A stretch of DNA of 64,000 nucleotides from Argentina anserina (Eukaryota > Streptophyta > Magnoliopsida > Rosales > Rosaceae). Where the stretch lies: positions 13,082,001 through 13,146,000 of the forward strand of contig NC_065876.1 in the NCBI RefSeq assembly GCF_933775445.1, given 5' to 3'. This document shows, piece by piece, positions 9,500 to 19,500 of this stretch (position 1 is the stretch's first letter; every line of letters begins with the position of its first letter). The position numbers and the translations under genes are program-made. A model generated the notes under the pieces. That model saw nothing but the letters and a program-made list of their open reading frames with translations, was not told the DNA's origin and searched no databases.

Positions 9500-11470
9500 C
9501 CAGTGAATTTGACATCATACCTTTGCGAGTTCTTGTTCGGGTGACCAATATCCATCCTTCATCATCAGCATTAGAGGCAACTTGGAGGATAGGTGTGGAA
9601 GCATGAGATTCTTTAACTTCTTTGGTCTTCTTATGTTCACGTGCCTCCTTTGCGAAATTGGACGGTGCTTTTATTGGGTGAAAATGGAATGGAACTGGTA
9701 CGAACGACCCGAATGTTACAGTAGTGCAATTGACTTCAGCAACATCGTCGACATCCAGCTCAATCTTCCCTTGCTTGGCGAGGTTCATTATCAAATCTTT
9801 GAGAACAAAGCACTTCTCTATAGAGTGACTAACGAGGCGATGATATTTGTAATACTTCGGATCGTTGACACGATGCATTTCTTCTGGACGCTTGCACTCC
9901 GGAAGATCTATTATCTTGTTTTCGAGCAGATCCTCTAACATACCCACCACATCAGAGTTTGGGAACGGGTACGTCTTTCGCTCCATATCCTTCAACGTGC
10001 GTTTACTCCTTTCATAGGTTCGAGGAGGTTCCACCTTATTGAACTCTTTCTTATCCCGCGTAGAGATTTTAACCGATGCAGTATTGATGACCATTGATTC
10101 TTTGGAAGGCTTCTTCACAACTTTGTCAAATCTGCTTCCGAAGACTTTGTCTTTTCGTTGGTCAACCAGGGACTCATTCTTTCCCTTATGACTTGCCAAG
10201 CTTAGCTCCATGTCATGGGCTCGAGTAGCCAACTCTTCGAAAGAACGAGGCTTGATTCCTTGCAAGATGTATAACAAATCAAAGTGCATGTCTTGGATGC
10301 ACATTTCAATGGTTGACACCTATGACAGTCGGTTCTTGCAATCAAGGCTAAGTGAGCGCCATCTATTGATATATCTGATCGCGGGTTCATCCTTCGGTTA
10401 CTTCGTGTTCGTTAGCTCCATCATGCTCACCGTCCGCCTTGTACTATAGAATCGATTAAGGAACTCGCGCTCCATTTGGTCCCAACTGTCAACATACTCA
10501 AGCTCTAAGTCTGTATACCACTCGAATGCATTTCCCTTTAACGAGCGAACAAACTGCTTGACAAGGTGATCGCCTTTTGTCCCGGTGTTACTGCAAGTCT
10601 CCACAAAGTGGGAGACGTGTTGCTTTGGGTTCCTTTTACTTTCAAATTGTTGGAAATTTGGTAGTTGATACCCCAACGGCATCCTTAAGTTGTCGATCCT
10701 CTTAGTGTAAGGTTTAGAGTAAGTGAGGGAGTCACGAGAAGGACCTCCATATTGAGCCCGAATTGAGTTGGTGATGATGTCCTGCAATTTTTGAAGTGAT
10801 AAGGAACCAAGCGAGTCGCCATCGTTCTTGGACGTTTCTCCCTTTTCATTTACTTTGCTCCTGCCAGGCGACCCTTTGGTGGAGTTCTCATCATTGTGAT
10901 CTTCCAACTTGCTATAGAGCTCAGCGATTTGCATATCCTTTTCTTCAACCATTCGGGTGAGCTTTTCAACCATCTCCAACAGATTGGAAACTTGCTCCTC
11001 GATTGTGGATGCCCCGGTCACCAAGACCTGCACATTGTCAGAAGAGGATTCATGTGCCATAGAATGACAGTTATCGCCTTCTTCTTTGGGACTTCCATGG
11101 TATGATGTCGTGCTAGATTCGTCATCAGAGAAAACGTCTTCCAGGATAGGGTCATCACCATGAACGGGTGAAGAGATTGCTCATTTGGCTCTTTCTCCTT
11201 TGACACTTGCTTCTTCCCACTTTGAGAAGCATGCTTTATTTCTCTCAAGCTCTCCAAGGTGATGACTGGTTAACGAGGCTTACTAGCAAGTGCCATAAAT
11301 GTCGTGGGTTGAGCTCTAACCACACTCCGGGTGACAAGGGCAATCGGTTCACTCTTTGATTTGGAGGATGTTTGTTTGGACTTCTTGACCGGCTCGGCCT
11401 CTCCGCTTAACCTCGCGGTTGTGGACTTGGATTTCTTCAATTGAACGGCTTGGTTGTTCTTGGAAGCCAT
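9447..11470 (-). pseudogene. Gypsy gag (interrupted by stops and shifts)
   Basis: The likely gag start is the Met of MASKNNQAVQ at 11470, just inside the PBS. A Lys/Ser-rich N-terminus leads to a Gag core at 10398..11060, with a coiled-coil-like stretch near the start of that frame and FVRSLKGNAFEWYTDLE..WDQMEREFLNRFY. The frames 10398..11060 and 9447..10319 are in the same phase and are separated only by in-frame TAA and TAG codons near 10395 and 10322, so those are nonsense mutations rather than domain borders. The C-terminal part has the zinc-knuckle-like YYKYHRLVSHSIEKCFVLK. Structural protein of the particle in an intact element. Confidence 0.8.
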
Positions 11471-11521
11471 CGCACAAACGAAAGATTTCTTCAAAGAAGG
11501 AGATGAGAGGCCAAAAATGTC

Positions 11522-11539
11522 CCACTGGGCGTGCCAATT
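11522..11539 (-). other. Primer-binding-site-like sequence of the gypsy element
   Basis: Directly inside the 5' LTR, read on the minus strand, is AATTGGCACGCCCAGTGG. It lies where a tRNA primer site is expected. The tRNA was not identified. Confidence 0.55.
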
Positions 11540-11735
11540 TGTAGAACGAGAATCTGAAAACAAATAAGAATGCAAACACGTGTACAAATAAAGTGTGATT
11601 TATTAAATATCAAGCGCGGGATTACAATCTTTGTGAACTCCTCTGATTCTATCTCCGTATGTGACTTGGCTCAAGGGTGATGTGCACTTGATCTTGAGAA
11701 TTTGAGTTTGATTTGGATTTGTATTTGATGAAGAA
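11540..11735 (-). repeat. Truncated 5' LTR of the gypsy element
   Basis: Matches the left LTR from TGTAGAA at 2104 up to TTTGATGAAGAA at 11735, then similarity stops abruptly. About 800 bp of LTR, including the 64-bp array, is missing. Confidence 0.85.
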
Positions 11736-12218
11736 ATCCTGAACTTTCAAGATCATTCTTCATCAAATCTTTCGGATTTTGAGATCGTCGTCAGAGTTCT
11801 CGGTGTTCGGGTGTTTGTCAGCGGCTCCCTTCTCCATGCTCCAGATTTCCCAAATCTGGGTTTGGCCTTGGTGGATCTACTAATCATTTCACTTTGGTTT
11901 GATCATGTTTCCTTGAGTTTTGATGGATTTACAGGGCTGTGTGTGTTTTCATTTTGATTTGTTGAATAAAGTCGCAATTCGACTTGACAGTGGCCAACTC
12001 CCGCCCATTGTGGGTCCTCTTGACCTTAGTGGGTTTTAGCTCATATGCTTTTGTTGTTAGAAGTGTAGGGCGTTCTGGTTGCTTTCGTGACTGGGTAACA
12101 ACCACGCACTCTCTCCCGCCAGTGGTTGTAGCTTTTGCCACCTTATGTGGTTCATCCTTGTGCCTCCATTGACTGAGCTAGTCTCGGGCTTAGATCGTTA
12201 GAGGATCCGGTAAAAAGC
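11736..12218. other. Unassigned sequence flanking the solo LTR (left part)
   Basis: No convincing gene. A 62-codon frame at 11984..12172 has no recognisable domain. The sequence resumes at 18227 after the solo LTR and ends in an A-rich stretch near 18445 (AAATAAAAAATAAAATAAAA). It could be a truncated non-LTR retrotransposon 3' end, but no protein motif supports that. The right-hand TSD copy of the solo LTR starts at 18227. Confidence 0.3.
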
Positions 12219-14332
12219 TGTAATAACCCGATTTTTTTTATTCATTTCTTGTAAATTCATGAAGATTAATGAAATAATATTTTGGTTATATTTGTATTCT
12301 ACGTCTTGTAAATAGCCTTCATTCGAAGTAAAAATCGGTTCAAGAACCATTAAGTCGTTTTACAATTTAATTCATTCAACTCAAAAATCGACTTTTAATC
12401 CGTCACTTGTTTTAGAAAACTTCATTCATGAAAGTTGTATAGCTCGTCAAAATGAGTTTGTATACATTCACACGTAATTTTCAGAAGTCGGAGGAGCGAG
12501 AATTTAATTACGGAAGTTTGTTGTTCAGAGGGGTAAAATGGGGAGAGGATTTGAAAATATCTTTTCACACTTATCTTCTCCCTCTCCCTCCACCGAACTC
12601 ACATAGTCCCTCTACTTCTTCTCCATCAGCTATTTGCTTCAAACTCCAACCGACCCCCCCCCCCCCCCCCCCCCCCGCGTTCTTCATTTCCAGAAAAATC
12701 TCTCCACCTCCAATCTCATCTTTCAGCCAACAAACTTGACCATTGTGTACCTTGAACTGTGTTGATCTCCACCTTCCTTTTAGTTGAAGAAGCAAGCAGC
12801 TCCAACACTTGAGGTAGGAGCTGCTACACAAGCAGTTCCGGCAGTGAATGACACAGGGACTGCAAGTTGTTGTGCCATCGACAGAGCTAGGCTATGAGTC
12901 TTTCCTACCAGTCATTTTAGCTACACAAGTTACAGTGAGAAGCTCAATGGCTTTGTTGTGCCATAACTACAGTTTCAGCAAGTGAGGTTACATAAGCTTT
13001 TCCGGCAGTCCCCTTGCATTTTCTGACAATTCTAGCTGGTAAGCATACCCTCCTTTCTCTCAAATTTGTATTTGAAAGTTAAGGACAGTGGGTTGTTTAT
13101 TGAAGCTAGTTGGTGAGTGTAAGTTGTGGTTTTGGGTGTGTGTTTTTGAGACCGGTAGCAAGGCTGTTGTGTTGTGGTAGAAGAAAGTTGCGTTAGTTGT
13201 TCTTTTGGTGTTTTAAAGAGTGGTTGTGTCCCAGGGGATGTTTTTATGGAGTTAATTTTGTTGGAATCTAGGCTTAAAGTTTTAAGTTAGGACTGTTTTG
13301 GGTGATTGGTGTAGTGGTTTAGTGGGTTAAGATCTTGTTGTTGTTTTGGGACAGTTGAGAGAAATAGAGAGACCGAGAGAGTAGTGTTAGGGAAGTAAGG
13401 GAGTAGTATGAGTTGTTAAGGGTGTTGGAAGTGGTGTAGAGAAAGAGTGAAAGCATCAAACGTTTGGTTTGGGTGGCCTTAGTAGTTTTGAGGTTTTGTT
13501 GAGTTGTTTAGCGTTTGGAACTCAATTGTTACTAAGTGAGATTTGTGTCACTTAGGTACTTGGAGTTTATCGAAGCGAATAAGTAAACTCTTTTGGAGCT
13601 GCAAGTTGAAAAGCGGGAGCGAAAATGTGAGTAAACCACACGTTTGGTCTAGTTACCCTTGGTGGTAACTACACGTGTGAACTTACTTTTTGTATATTTT
13701 TACCTATTGTGAGATTGAAATCTAAATGTGAATATATTTGGTGATTCATATACGTATATGGTAACAGGATATGCATATATTTTATGACTAAGTGTGTAAA
13801 GCTAGTATGTTTGTGAAATATATTGTGTATTTTTAGTTGGTTTATATTAAATTCTGGAGGATGGGACTGAGAGGGAAGAAAATGTACCTTCCGGCATCTA
13901 TGGTGATTATTTGTGTGTCGTTGACCGGAAGTGAATAAAATGTATCTTTTGATATTATTGATGTTATTGTTGCGGTGTTGTGGAGTAGGTTGGGTGAGTT
14001 GTCAAAATTGTTGTTGCCAAAAAGGTGACAATGTGTTATTTTGATTGTTATGCCAAAGTGGCGATAGGCAGTGTCGGAACCATACCTTGGACGGGTTGGG
14101 AATATTAATCTAGAGCTATAGTTTGTGCCTGTTATGCATGGGAGCAAAGTGTTGACCGACTCATGAATGACTTTATTGTTGTGGTGCGTCCTAGCGTTAT
14201 TATGGTGTGAGCATGAGTGGTGTGTTAATGTTGTGGTGATGACAGACTCAGTGTGTTAGTGATAATGATGTGGTTATTATTATGCGAATGTGGTGATTAT
14301 GATATTATCTGAGAATTTGTCATATATGCATG

Positions 14333-14799
14333 TGTTAACGTAGTGATTACCAGATGGGTGGCTGATCACACGGTTAGCTATTAGTGAGTGTTAGTTTGAC
14401 ACAAGAAGTATAGTGGTTCACCTCCCTCTCTTGGGGTAGGGTACGTCCACTTGAATCCACTAGTATAAGCAAATAGCCTTGAGTTATACAAGTAGTGATC
14501 CCCCTCTAAGTGGGATGAGGGGTCCCTTTTATAGGTGAGGGAACCCCTCTCATTTACATATTCTTCAATGTGGGACAAGTGCCCCTCTAGGCTTACTATG
14601 GAGTCATCTTGATGAGGTCGGAAATGTGACTTCCCGGTGGTGTCTTGGTGAGTTCCGACTATCATTGAAAAGCTTGTATGACGAGGTACGCTATGAATAT
14701 CATGGTTGAGCCACATAGTAACTTGTAGATCCGCCTAGAGAGTGATGCTTATGCTCGGTAGCATGCCATACTAGCTCTGTGCTAGTATGGGTGCCAACA
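14333..14799 (-). repeat. 3' LTR of the non-autonomous element
   Basis: 467 bp, TGTTAACG..GTGCCAACA on the plus strand. Matches 17389..17831 over almost its whole length. It is ~30 bp longer near the inner end (CTCGGTAGCATGCCATACTA region). Confidence 0.88.
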
Positions 14800-15239
14800 T
14801 GTCCCCCCGCAGTCCCTAAGTAAGAGGAACTTCTTACTTGGGGAGTTTATCAATCAACATGTCACCGAGCATAAGTGTCCGGGCGGTGGCATACCCCTAC
14901 CAGTCCCCGAACTCCTTAAGCAAGAAGGGACTCTCAAACCTGCAAAATAAAGATAAAAGCATATGTGCACGAAGTATGTCTGTTGTCATGGATAGCATAA
15001 CAATGTACGGGCGCGATGTGTGTTTGACACATGATGATTCGTGTGTATGTATGGTCCCGAATATGATATAGTACGCGAGTGTGCGTAAGTCCCCGAAACC
15101 CCTAGTCAGCAAGGCGGTTTCGAGTGATATGGCCTATGTGTGTGGTGTGCTTAGGCGAAGTAGTCTTGCGTGATGGCGCTTTAGACTAATATGGCCGCTA
15201 CGGGTGAGTGTGGCTTTTATATGCCAATATGGCATTTGA

Positions 15240-15600
15240 AGGCTAGTGAGACCTCTATAGGATGGTGCGTCCTATCTTGCAGTGTGCGTAAGACGGCGTT
15301 GAGCCACTACGGGCGTAATATGTCCATCTTAGCGCAGAGTTTTGCGCGTAGGACGTCTGAGCGCTAACATAGAGCGTTGTGCATCCATCTTAGCGTAGTG
15401 ACCTACGTGTAGGACGTCTTTTGGACGTTGAATTAGAGCGTGGTGTGTCAATCATAGCGTAATAGGCTACGCATATGACGTCTTTTTGGCGTTGAATTAG
15501 AGTGTGGTGCGTCAATCATAGCGTAATAGGCTACGCGTATGACGTCTTTTTGGCTTTGACATTCGAGCGTATAGCTATTATCGTAGCGTAGTGAGCTTTA
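15240..15600. repeat. ~62-bp degenerate repeats leading into the 100-bp array
   Basis: Repeats of GCGTAATAGGCTACGC, ATGACGTCTTTTTGG and GTTGAATTAGAG. They share the GCGTA/TACGC theme of the neighbouring array. Confidence 0.7.
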
Positions 15601-16255
15601 CGCGTAGGATGTCGATCCCTCTTGGGTGTAGTGCGTCCTCTGAGCGCAGTGTGCTTTGCGCGTAGAACGGCTTGAGCCCTCTTGGGCGTAGTGCGCATAT
15701 TTACGCGGCTTGAGCCCCCTTAGGCGTAGTGCATCCATCGTAGCGTAGATAGGCGTTACGCGTAAGATGTCTTGAGCCCTCTTGGGCGTAGTGCGTCCTC
15801 TGAGCGCAGTGTGCTTTACGCGTAGAACGGCTTGAGCCCTCTTGGGCGTAGTGCGCATATTTACGCGGCTTGAGCCCTCTTGGGCGTAGTGCATCCATCG
15901 TAGCGTAGATAGGCGTTACGCGTAGGACGTCTTGAGCCCTCTTGGGCGTAGTGCGCGTATTTACGCGGCTTGAGCCCTCTTGGGCATAGTGCATCCATCA
16001 TAGCGTAGATAAGCGTTATGCGTAGGACGTCTTGAGCCCTCTTGGACGTAGTGCGAGTATTTACGCGACTTGAGCCCTCTTGGGCGTAGTGCATCCGTCA
16101 TAGCGTAGATAAGCGTTACGCGTAGGACGTCTAGAGCCCTCTTGGGCGTAGTGCGCGTATTTACGCGGCTTGAGCCCTCTTGGGCGTAGTGTATCCATCA
16201 TAGCGTAGATAAGCGTTACGCGTAGGACGTTTTGAGCCCTCTTGGGCATAGTCTC
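15600..16255. repeat. CpG-rich 100-bp tandem array
   Basis: The word GTAGTGCATCCATC (with single changes) recurs at 15885, 15985, 16085 and 16185, an exact 100-bp step; earlier units include a ~60-bp extension. Each unit contains TTGAGCCCTCTTGGGCGTAG, TATTTACGCGGCTTGAG and the palindrome TACGCGTA or close variants. Minus-strand open frames of 60-100 codons across the array are by-products of the 100-bp period and are not called as genes. Confidence 0.9.
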
Positions 16256-16989
16256 TCACTTTTTGGTGAGGAAAGAATTTCTGATTCTGTGACGTCTGAG
16301 TGTTGTGTGATGAAACAGTCTGCATAAAGAATTTAATTGTTCTCCTGAACAATGGTTAGAAAAATTCCTAGTTTCATTAGCACAATCAAGTTGGACATTC
16401 AAATGTGTGCGTCACACATTCTCTAAGCATATAAGATATGGCTAAGTGCCATTGCTAGCTAACTCTACAAAGTGTTGTAGGCAATGCGTGAAAACCATGC
16501 GGGCATGCATATCAAGTGCGGTATGTTGTAGGCATGCTTTATAGCTAATAAAATCATGCTAAGACATGGTAATAATCAACTCTACAGTAGGAGTAGGGAG
16601 GCATAGCATTTTACTTATCTTTTGCCGATGTGGAGTGGAGTTGCGCTTTATACAAGTACCAAAATCATGTTGGAGGTGTCCAAGCATGACGCTCTTTTGC
16701 GCGGGGAATGATTGCAAGTAGCCGCTTTGGATTTGAGTGAGGAGATGTCCGGTTTGAAGAGATTTTCCTTTCAATTCTCTGTGTTATGGTAGTGGTTTGT
16801 TGCGGGTTGGTTGGCTTTGCCAGCAAGTCCCGTTGTGCCAATGATTTCTTTTCTCTGGCGACTACGGAAAGCTGCGAAGTCAACCGTGGAGCAGGACTAT
16901 GAAAGCCGACTTTGGAGTAAGACCGTGGAGGTCGACTTTGGAGTTCCACCGTGGAACTATGGGAGCATCAGTCATGGGACTACGGGAGC

Positions 16990-17230
16990 AGCCGTGCACC
17001 GTGCTAGCAGTCGCGTACTACGCTAGCAGTCATGTACTATGCTAGCAGTCGTGGGACTACGGGACTAGCCGTGCACCATGCTAGCAGTCACGTACTACGC
17101 TAGCAGTCATGTACTATGCTAGCATTCGTGGGACTACGATAGAAATCTTGCACCGTGCTAGCAGTCACGTGCTACTCTAGCATGAGCGTGGAAGAACGTC
17201 CACCGTGCTAGCAGGTGCGTGGAAGAACGT
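16990..17230. repeat. Short tandem repeats with GCTAGCAGTC
   Basis: About nine copies of a ~20-bp unit based on CTAGCAGTCGTGTACTACG, degenerate towards the right. Lies in the interior of the non-autonomous LTR element near its PBS side. Confidence 0.8.
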
Positions 17231-17388
17231 GACCGTGGAAGGCATGGACCACGGGAGGGTCAAATTTTTTTTTTTTTTATTTGACTGCGCTGTAGTGAGC
17301 TCATGCACTGTGGGGTGTGGGGGACCGTGGGAGGTCTGTTGGTAGGGAGCGACGAAGCTAATTGTCAGCTTCCCACAGACGGCGCAAA

Positions 17389-17831
17389 CGTTAACGTTGT
17401 GATTACCATATGGGTGGCTGATCACACGGTTAGGTATTAGTGAGTGTTAGTTTGACACAAGAAGTATAGTGGTTCACTTCCCTCTCTTGGGGTAGGCTAC
17501 GTCCACTTGAATCCACTAGTATAAGCAAATAGCCTTGAGTTATACAAGTAGTGATCCCCCTCTAAGTGGGATGAGGGGTCCCTTTTATACGATATTTCAC
17601 CCCTCTCATTTACATATTCTTCAATGTGGGACAAGTGCCCCTCTAGGCTTACTATGGAGTCATCTTGATGAGGTCGGAAAGGTGACTTCCCGGTGGTGTC
17701 TTGGTGAGTTCCGACTATCATTGGAAAGCTTGTATGACGAGGTACGCTATGAATATCATGGTTGAGCCACATAGTAACTTGTAGATCCGCCTAGAGAGTG
17801 ATGCTTATGCGAGCTAGTAGGGGTGCCAACA
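17389..17831 (-). repeat. 5' LTR of the non-autonomous element
   Basis: 443 bp. The terminal TG of the plus-strand start is CG here, a point change at the LTR edge. Otherwise it closely matches the left LTR. Confidence 0.88.
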
Positions 17832-18226
17832 GCATGTTTGTTGAGTATTTCTTTTCATTTACTCATACCATCTATGAAGCTGACCGGGTTGTGTTTACAA
17901 TCCTGGTGTACCAATCAATGGTGCAGGGGGTAGTGCTGCAGGTACTTCGTAGTAGCTGTGACAGGAGGGGTGCACTACATGACAGCTGAGAGTTGTTTTT
18001 GATTCACTTTCCCTTTTTAGTTTTTGTGAAGTTTTTGTGAAAGATGTCAAACTGTACATCTTTACATCGTGTAATCATGTTATGTATTACAATTTGTAAA
18101 CCGAGTGTTGTTAAACTTGGTTGAGATATTCAGTTACTGTAATGTAATTTCATTTATTGAAGTTATTTTAGAGTGTTAGCATCCTTAAATTCAAAATTTT
18201 ATTATTATGAATTTATGGGTGTTACA

Positions 18227-18835
18227 AAAGCTTCGCTAAAAATCGCGTGCTCATGTTCATGCTGCAGTGCTAATTTTAGTCATGTTCTTTTCTTATCGTG
18301 TTTGTGGCATTATCTAGTGTTTTCCTTTCGTGTTCATGTTGTTTTCAGTTGCTTCATTGTGTATCTGGTGGACTGATCCTTGTTTGGATTACTGTCCCGA
18401 AATCGTTGTAGTTCTTCTTAAGTGAAGGAATGAATCTTTGATAAATAAAAAATAAAATAAAAACTAAATTCTTGCTTGCCTATGTACCGACAGGGTATGT
18501 AACGACATTATATATTACGGCTTGCAAACGATATAATTTGGTGCACAGTCCGGAATTGGAAAATAGTGATGGGATTATTTGATAATTTTAGAAGAAACAT
18601 ATGATTCTTCTCCAAACAATATGTGCACAAGTTTTATTCTCAACTTTTTTTTTTGGCATGAAGAAGCTTCTATTAGAAACACAAAAACAAGAAACCAACA
18701 ACACCAGCAAACCCTCCCCAACAAACACAAGTTTTATGCTCAACTTTGAACCCTGACTCACTTCTCATGCAATAGTCTCAAACTCAAATTTATCAATCTT
18801 ATTCCTTCTGAGAAAAAAAAAATCATCACCCTTAG
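18227..18835. other. Unassigned sequence right of the solo LTR
   Basis: Continues the sequence interrupted at 12218, reaches an A-rich tail near 18445, then AT-rich DNA up to the start of duplication copy 2 at 18836. No gene is visible. Confidence 0.4.
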
Positions 18836-18867
18836 TTGAGTCTGGTTAACTGCTCAGTGTATTAATG

Positions 18868-18993
18868 AAGAATAACACAACGGCACAAGACTCATCAGCA
18901 GCTTGTTCCAGCTTGTTAGCAGGAACTTGATGTAACACAACGGCTCAAGACTCATCAGCAGCTCAGCTTGTTCCAGCATGTTAGCGGGAATTT
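18868..18993 (+). pseudogene. Broken copy of the 275..401 exon
   Basis: Carries only the Ser/Thr-rich tail coding region (GACTCATCAGCAGCTCAGC), partly duplicated in tandem. The acceptor site and the acidic segment are gone, so it cannot encode the original C-terminus. Followed by the same 3' flank as copy 1. Confidence 0.6.
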
Positions 18994-19500
18994 GATGTCT
19001 ATATGTCACAGTTTCTTGCGCCAAATAACATCAGGATGACAAAAGGCTTTATAGCCTTATGTAACATTAACTAACGTGAAGAAGAAGAAGAAGAAGAATG
19101 AATAAAAATTAGCCATGGGCCTATGGTAATATATAGAGATTAGAGGATGTCGGTATGTATTCACGCACCTAGCCGACTCATATCTCTAAGTCATAGCCAA
19201 GCATAGTGAAAGATTCTACTCTACGAGAGGATGAGAAGTTGACGAGTTCGTCGATCTTTCTCTATGTTTATTGAATTTTTTTTTCTGCTTTCTTTGTAAA
19301 TTGTCATGTCAATATACGCTAATCTAATGTTTTCCTTTTCTGCTTATTTCGTGTATCATGAGTGTGTAAACTTACATGGAAAATGCTAGCCAAAGTTACT
19401 TCTGTTGTGTTTCTTGATCAAATCTCGGAAGGATTTCTTTGTGAGATGTAATTAATAGTACTGAAAAAATGACAAAGGTGTAACTCGTTACTCATGCATT

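Larger units (their letters stand above)
2104..11735 (-). mobile_element. Defective Ty3/gypsy LTR retrotransposon
   Basis: Two matching LTR sequences bound gag, protease, partial RT, RNase H and integrase remnants read on the minus strand. The left (3') LTR runs 2104..3094. The right (5') LTR is cut short after about 196 bp, so no target-site duplication can be checked. The 5' LTR is followed by a PBS-like TTGGCACGCCCAGTGGGA, and the 3' LTR is preceded by a purine tract (AAGTGGGGGCA). A ~2.2-kb non-coding stretch lies between integrase and the 3' LTR. A long 3' untranslated region is reported for the Tat/Ogre group, but the lineage is an inference here. In-frame stops, frameshifts and an RT deletion show it cannot move on its own. 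Confidence 0.85.
14333..17831 (-). mobile_element. Non-autonomous LTR retrotransposon (LARD-like), 3.5 kb
   Basis: Two direct LTRs (14333..14799 and 17389..17831) bound a non-coding interior. The 5-bp duplication GCATG flanks it (14328-14332, 17832-17836). On the minus strand the right LTR is followed by the PBS-like TTTGCGCCGTCTGTGGGAAG, and the left LTR is preceded by the purine tract GCGGGGGGACA, which sets the orientation. The interior has no gag or pol, only tandem arrays. LTRs differ at a small number of sites plus a ~30-bp indel, so insertion is fairly recent. It must depend on proteins from another element. Confidence 0.85.
12219..18226. mobile_element. Solo LTR, ~2.5 kb, split by a younger LTR element
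   Basis: Begins TGTAATAACCCG and ends GGGTGTTACA (TG..CA). It is flanked by the 5-bp duplication AAAGC at 12214-12218 and 18227-18231. Removing the 3.5-kb insert at 14333-17836 leaves about 2504 bp with no retroviral coding sequence. It shares ends and inner words (for example GTGTTTACAATCC.GGTG and TTCRTGAAAGTTGTA) with the solo LTR at 19501, so both come from one diverged LTR family with unusually long LTRs. A Ty3/gypsy chromovirus of the Tekay/Del type is a guess. Confidence 0.8.

Noticed and set aside
11984..12172. 62-codon ORF left of the solo LTR
   Set aside because: No domain, no splice or start context, lies in probable repeat DNA.
15598..16352. Series of minus-strand ORFs of 60-100 codons with HYAQEGS motifs
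   Set aside because: They repeat with the 100-bp array (not a multiple of three, so successive units change frame); by-product of tandem repetition.
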